Of a stretch of DNA of 64,000 nucleotides, positions 61,498 through 64,000 are shown in pieces. Location: contig JAEUHM010000041.1 of NCBI GenBank assembly GCA_016795485.1, positions 124,001 to 188,000 on the forward strand, in the 5' to 3' direction. This DNA comes from Verrucomicrobiaceae bacterium. GTDB taxonomy: Bacteria; Verrucomicrobiota; Verrucomicrobiia; Verrucomicrobiales; Verrucomicrobiaceae. Numbering within the stretch: position 1 is the stretch's first letter; each line of letters opens with the position of its first letter. Position numbers and translations under genes: made by a program. Below the pieces are notes generated by a model. It saw only the letters and a list, made by a program, of their open reading frames with translations. It did not search any database and was not told where the DNA came from.

Positions 61498-63138
61498 ATG
61501 AGTTCCAGTCCTCCGTCCGCGCCCACCGATGCCAAAGCCGAAGCCAGGGGGACCGCACGCGCGCTAGGCCTCGTCTCGGTAGCGATTCTTTGCAGCCGCA
61601 TCCTCGGTCTGGTGAGGGAGGTGGTGCTCAACTCGTTGTTTGGCAGCAAACAAGGTGTCTGGGGGCTGGACTGTCTGCTGATGGCGTTCAAGGCACCTAA
61701 CATGCTACGGGATCTCTTTGCCGAGGGAGCGCTGAGCACGGCCTTTGTGACTGTTTTCTCCAAGAAGATCCAGTCTGAAGGCGAAGCAGCCGCGTGGAAG
61801 CTCGGCCAGAAGATGATGACGCTGGCGGCTGTGTTCATGAGCATCATCTCGGCCCTCGGTGTGCTGCTGGCACCTATTATCATCGGACTGTTGGCCTACG
61901 GTTGGCGCGATGACCCGGAGAAGGTTGCTTTCACCACCCTGTTAGCCCGCATCATGTATCCTTTCATCTTGCTGGTATCACTAGCAGCACTGGTGATGGG
62001 CATGCTGAACGCGCGGAAGGTCTTTTTTGTGCCCGCTATGTCATCCACGTTCTTCAACGTGGGCAGCATGCTCGCCGGAGGCATCCTGGGCTGGTGGCTG
62101 GACCCGGAGTTTGGCACCACAGCGGTCATCTGCTTTGCCGTGGGCACTTTGGTGGGCGGTTTGTTGCAACTGCTAGTCCAATTGCCAGCGCTCAAGAAAG
62201 TAGGCTTCCGGTTTGCCGCAGATTTTGGTTGGAAGGATGCCGGGGTGAAGCACACGCTGCAATTGATGTGGCCCGCCATCATCAGCGGCAGTGTGGTGCA
62301 GGTGAATGTGCTGCTGAACACGCTATTCGCCTCTTACGTGAGTGGGAATGGCCCGGTGACTTGGCTCAATAACGCATTCCGCCTGATGCAGTTGCCGCTT
62401 GGATTGTTTGGCGTTGGGCTGGCTACCGTTTCACTGCCCACTCTGGCTCGCATGGCGACCAATGGGATCAGCGACGACTTCCGCGGCACGCTGAGCAAGG
62501 CTTTGCGCATGGGCATGACACTGAGCATCCCCAGTGCAGTCGGGCTCGCGATGCTGGCTTGGCCCATCATGTCTCTCGTCTATGGAAACGGCCGTGCTGC
62601 CACCAATCCTGAGCATGTGCCAGGCTGTGCGCTTGCGCTTCAGACGTATGCCATCGGTCTGGTGTTCTACAGTGGCCTCAAGGTGCTGCAGCCAGCTTTT
62701 TACGCGATCGAGAAGCGCTTTGTGCCGATGTATGTGAGTATCGTTTGTGTGCTGGCGAGTGCGGGGCTGAACTATCTGTTCGTGATTCATCTCGGCCTTG
62801 GGCATCAGTATCTGGCGTTGTCGACCAGCCTCACTGCGGCGCTCAACTTCCTTTGTCTGTTGATCGCGATGAAATGTTACGCGGGCCGCATTGGAGCCAA
62901 GACCTTGCTTCTGAGCGCCATCAAACTGTCTTTTGCTGCTCTTGGGATGGCCGGAGTCTGCTGGATGGCGCTTCAGACGGTTCTGACAGGCTGGAATGGC
63001 ATGTCCATCTGGATGCGCGGCCTCTCACTGGGCGGCACCATGGCCGTAGCTGCCGGGGTCTACTTTGGCGTGAGCCTCCTTTTGAAGAATGAAGAGGTGT
63101 CCGACTTCTTGGGCGCACTCAAACGCAGGATTTCATGA
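61498..63138 (+). CDS. murJ: lipid II flippase MurJ (MviN)
   Basis: A 546-residue inner-membrane protein of about 14 spans. The family start ARALGLVSVAILCSRILGLVREVVLNSLFG, RDLFAEGALSTAFVTVFS, the LLAPIIIGLLAYG segment and the ASYVSGNGPVTWLNNAFRLMQLPLGLFGVGLATVSLPTL region are all MurJ-like. It flips lipid II for peptidoglycan synthesis and complements uppP and dgkA. The ATG at 61498 gives a short Pro/Ala N-terminus typical for the family. It precedes the SGNH hydrolase gene by 26 bp. Confidence 0.95.
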   Translation: MSSSPPSAPTDAKAEARGTARALGLVSVAILCSRILGLVREVVLNSLFGSKQGVWGLDCLLMAFKAPNMLRDLFAEGALSTAFVTVFSKKIQSEGEAAAWKLGQKMMTLAAVFMSIISALGVLLAPIIIGLLAYGWRDDPEKVAFTTLLARIMYPFILLVSLAALVMGMLNARKVFFVPAMSSTFFNVGSMLAGGILGWWLDPEFGTTAVICFAVGTLVGGLLQLLVQLPALKKVGFRFAADFGWKDAGVKHTLQLMWPAIISGSVVQVNVLLNTLFASYVSGNGPVTWLNNAFRLMQLPLGLFGVGLATVSLPTLARMATNGISDDFRGTLSKALRMGMTLSIPSAVGLAMLAWPIMSLVYGNGRAATNPEHVPGCALALQTYAIGLVFYSGLKVLQPAFYAIEKRFVPMYVSIVCVLASAGLNYLFVIHLGLGHQYLALSTSLTAALNFLCLLIAMKCYAGRIGAKTLLLSAIKLSFAALGMAGVCWMALQTVLTGWNGMSIWMRGLSLGGTMAVAAGVYFGVSLLLKNEEVSDFLGALKRRIS

Positions 63139-63164
63139 TCGGCCTTCGTTGAAGATGGCCTGTC

Positions 63165-64000
63165 ATGAAATCCATCTTCACTGTTCTCCTAGCGCTCGCG
63201 GGATTTGCCGCTGGCCAATCTCCATCACCCCAGGTAGCGCTCAAGCCCCCTGCCCTGAACCTTAAAGACGGTGACCGCTGGGTTTTCATCGGCGATTCCA
63301 TCACGCACCAGTGCCAATACACTCAGTATGTGGAGAACTTTTACTTCACTCGGCACCCTGAAAAGCGCATTCACTTCAGAAATGCAGGGATTAGCGGTGA
63401 TCGCGCTGCGGATGTGCTGAATCGCTTTGATGACGACATTGCAGCATTCAAACCAACAATCGCCACTGTGCTGTTGGGCATGAACGACGGCAGCTACAAA
63501 GACTTTGATGCGGCAGTATTCAAAACCTACTCCGACGACATGCTCAAGTTGATGGATAAGTTGGACGCACTCAAGTGCCGGGTGATTCTGATGAGCCCAA
63601 CGATGTTCGATCACCAAGCCTGGGAAAAGAGAATCAAAGAGAAACCGGAGTATGCCAAAGGCAGAGTGCCGTCGAACTACAACGCAGTGCTCGCCTACTA
63701 TGGCAAGTGGCTTCAAGAAGTGGCCCAACAGCGCGGCTATCGCTATGTGGACCTGTTTGGACCTCTCAACACGCTCACAGTGCTCCAACGGCAGTCCAAT
63801 CCAGACTTCACTCTCGTGCCAGATGCGATTCATCCCGAAGCCGATGGTCAATTTGTCATGGCGTATTCTCTGCTTCAGCAATGCGGAGAGGTAGGGCCAG
63901 TGATGAGCGCTGGAGTGAAGATATTGAATGGCTCGTGGGCGGCTGGAAATAGAGCAATAGTCTCGGAAGTCTCCGGTGAGCCGGGAAGAACGGTGACCTA
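63165..64000 (+). CDS. secreted SGNH/GDSL hydrolase, truncated by window end
   Basis: At least 278 residues; the reading frame is still open at the window edge. A signal peptide MKSIFTVLLALAGFAAG is followed by RWVFIGDSITHQ (block I Ser), NAGISGDRAADVL (block II Gly), TVLLGMNDGSYKDF (block III Asn) and VPDAIHPEADGQF (block V Asp-x-x-His). It is an esterase/acetylesterase-type hydrolase, typical of carbohydrate ester removal in Verrucomicrobia. Starts 26 bp after murJ. Confidence 0.88.
   Translation, partial: MKSIFTVLLALAGFAAGQSPSPQVALKPPALNLKDGDRWVFIGDSITHQCQYTQYVENFYFTRHPEKRIHFRNAGISGDRAADVLNRFDDDIAAFKPTIATVLLGMNDGSYKDFDAAVFKTYSDDMLKLMDKLDALKCRVILMSPTMFDHQAWEKRIKEKPEYAKGRVPSNYNAVLAYYGKWLQEVAQQRGYRYVDLFGPLNTLTVLQRQSNPDFTLVPDAIHPEADGQFVMAYSLLQQCGEVGPVMSAGVKILNGSWAAGNRAIVSEVSGEPGRTVT

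Overview
The window looks like a chromosomal segment of a Verrucomicrobiota bacterium of the Prosthecobacter/Verrucomicrobium type. This is inferred from gene content: three secreted sulfatases, a PSCyt1-PSCyt2-LamG-PSD1 protein followed by a DUF1501 protein, PQQ-propeller and sugar-dehydrogenase secreted proteins, FG-GAP and parallel beta-helix exoproteins, and a moderately high GC content. No rRNA, insertion sequence, phage gene, integrase or CRISPR array was seen. One tRNA is present, tRNA-Ser(CGA).

Layout. 1-10 kb: the end of hemL faces purK; then an aldolase/sugar-isomerase pair, an MscS-like channel, lgt, an RbsC-type permease with an unusual insert, and two secreted beta-propeller proteins. 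10.5-19 kb: typA, a sulfatase, then a minus-strand cluster (rfbB-rfbA-rsmE-Coa1-like-DUF3592-rlmB) and an AraC regulator. 19-26.5 kb: the cytochrome-type PSD1/DUF1501 pair and a large secreted FG-GAP protein ending in the clearest intrinsic terminator of the window. 26.5-36.8 kb: SDR-pabB; a two-gene cassette made of a Pro-rich/TPR membrane protein and a pseudo-receiver/pseudokinase/FGE-like fusion; SDR-FAH; an NDH-2 dehydrogenase fused to cyclic-nucleotide and CBS domains; a beta-helix protein. 36.8-49.8 kb: a secreted toroid-like protein, a GGQ release-factor homologue, a pseudouridine synthase, lysC, an L,D-transpeptidase, a PIG-L/sulfatase/sulfatase operon, a pterin dehydratase, dgkA, an isolated nuoE, and a DHDPS-like enzyme. 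49.8-56.2 kb: a five-gene metal-type RND efflux operon flanked by two small Cys/His-rich exported proteins. 56.2-64 kb: a UlaG-like hydrolase, an M23 peptidase, uppP, DUF2062, DUF420, a palindrome-rich intergenic block beside tRNA-Ser, a HAD phosphatase, murJ, and the start of an SGNH hydrolase.

Themes. Cell-envelope lipid and wall genes recur (lgt, dgkA, uppP, murJ, L,D-transpeptidase, M23, rfbAB). Sulfated-polysaccharide degradation is suggested by the three sulfatases with PIG-L, FAH/SDR, PSD1 and AraC. Genes are tightly packed: several overlap as ATGA or TGATG, and most convergent pairs have almost no space for a terminator. A recurring promoter-like pattern (TTGCC or TTGA, 16 bp spacer, TAGACT-like box) lies upstream of several units.

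The best candidates for something undescribed are the pseudo-receiver/pseudokinase/FGE-like cassette (28.5-31.7 kb), the NDH-2-cNMP-CBS fusion (33.5 kb), the RND operon with its His-rich membrane-anchored adaptor (49.8-56.2 kb), and the permease with a roughly 100-residue alpha/beta insert (6.3 kb). All domain calls were made by eye from translated sequence.
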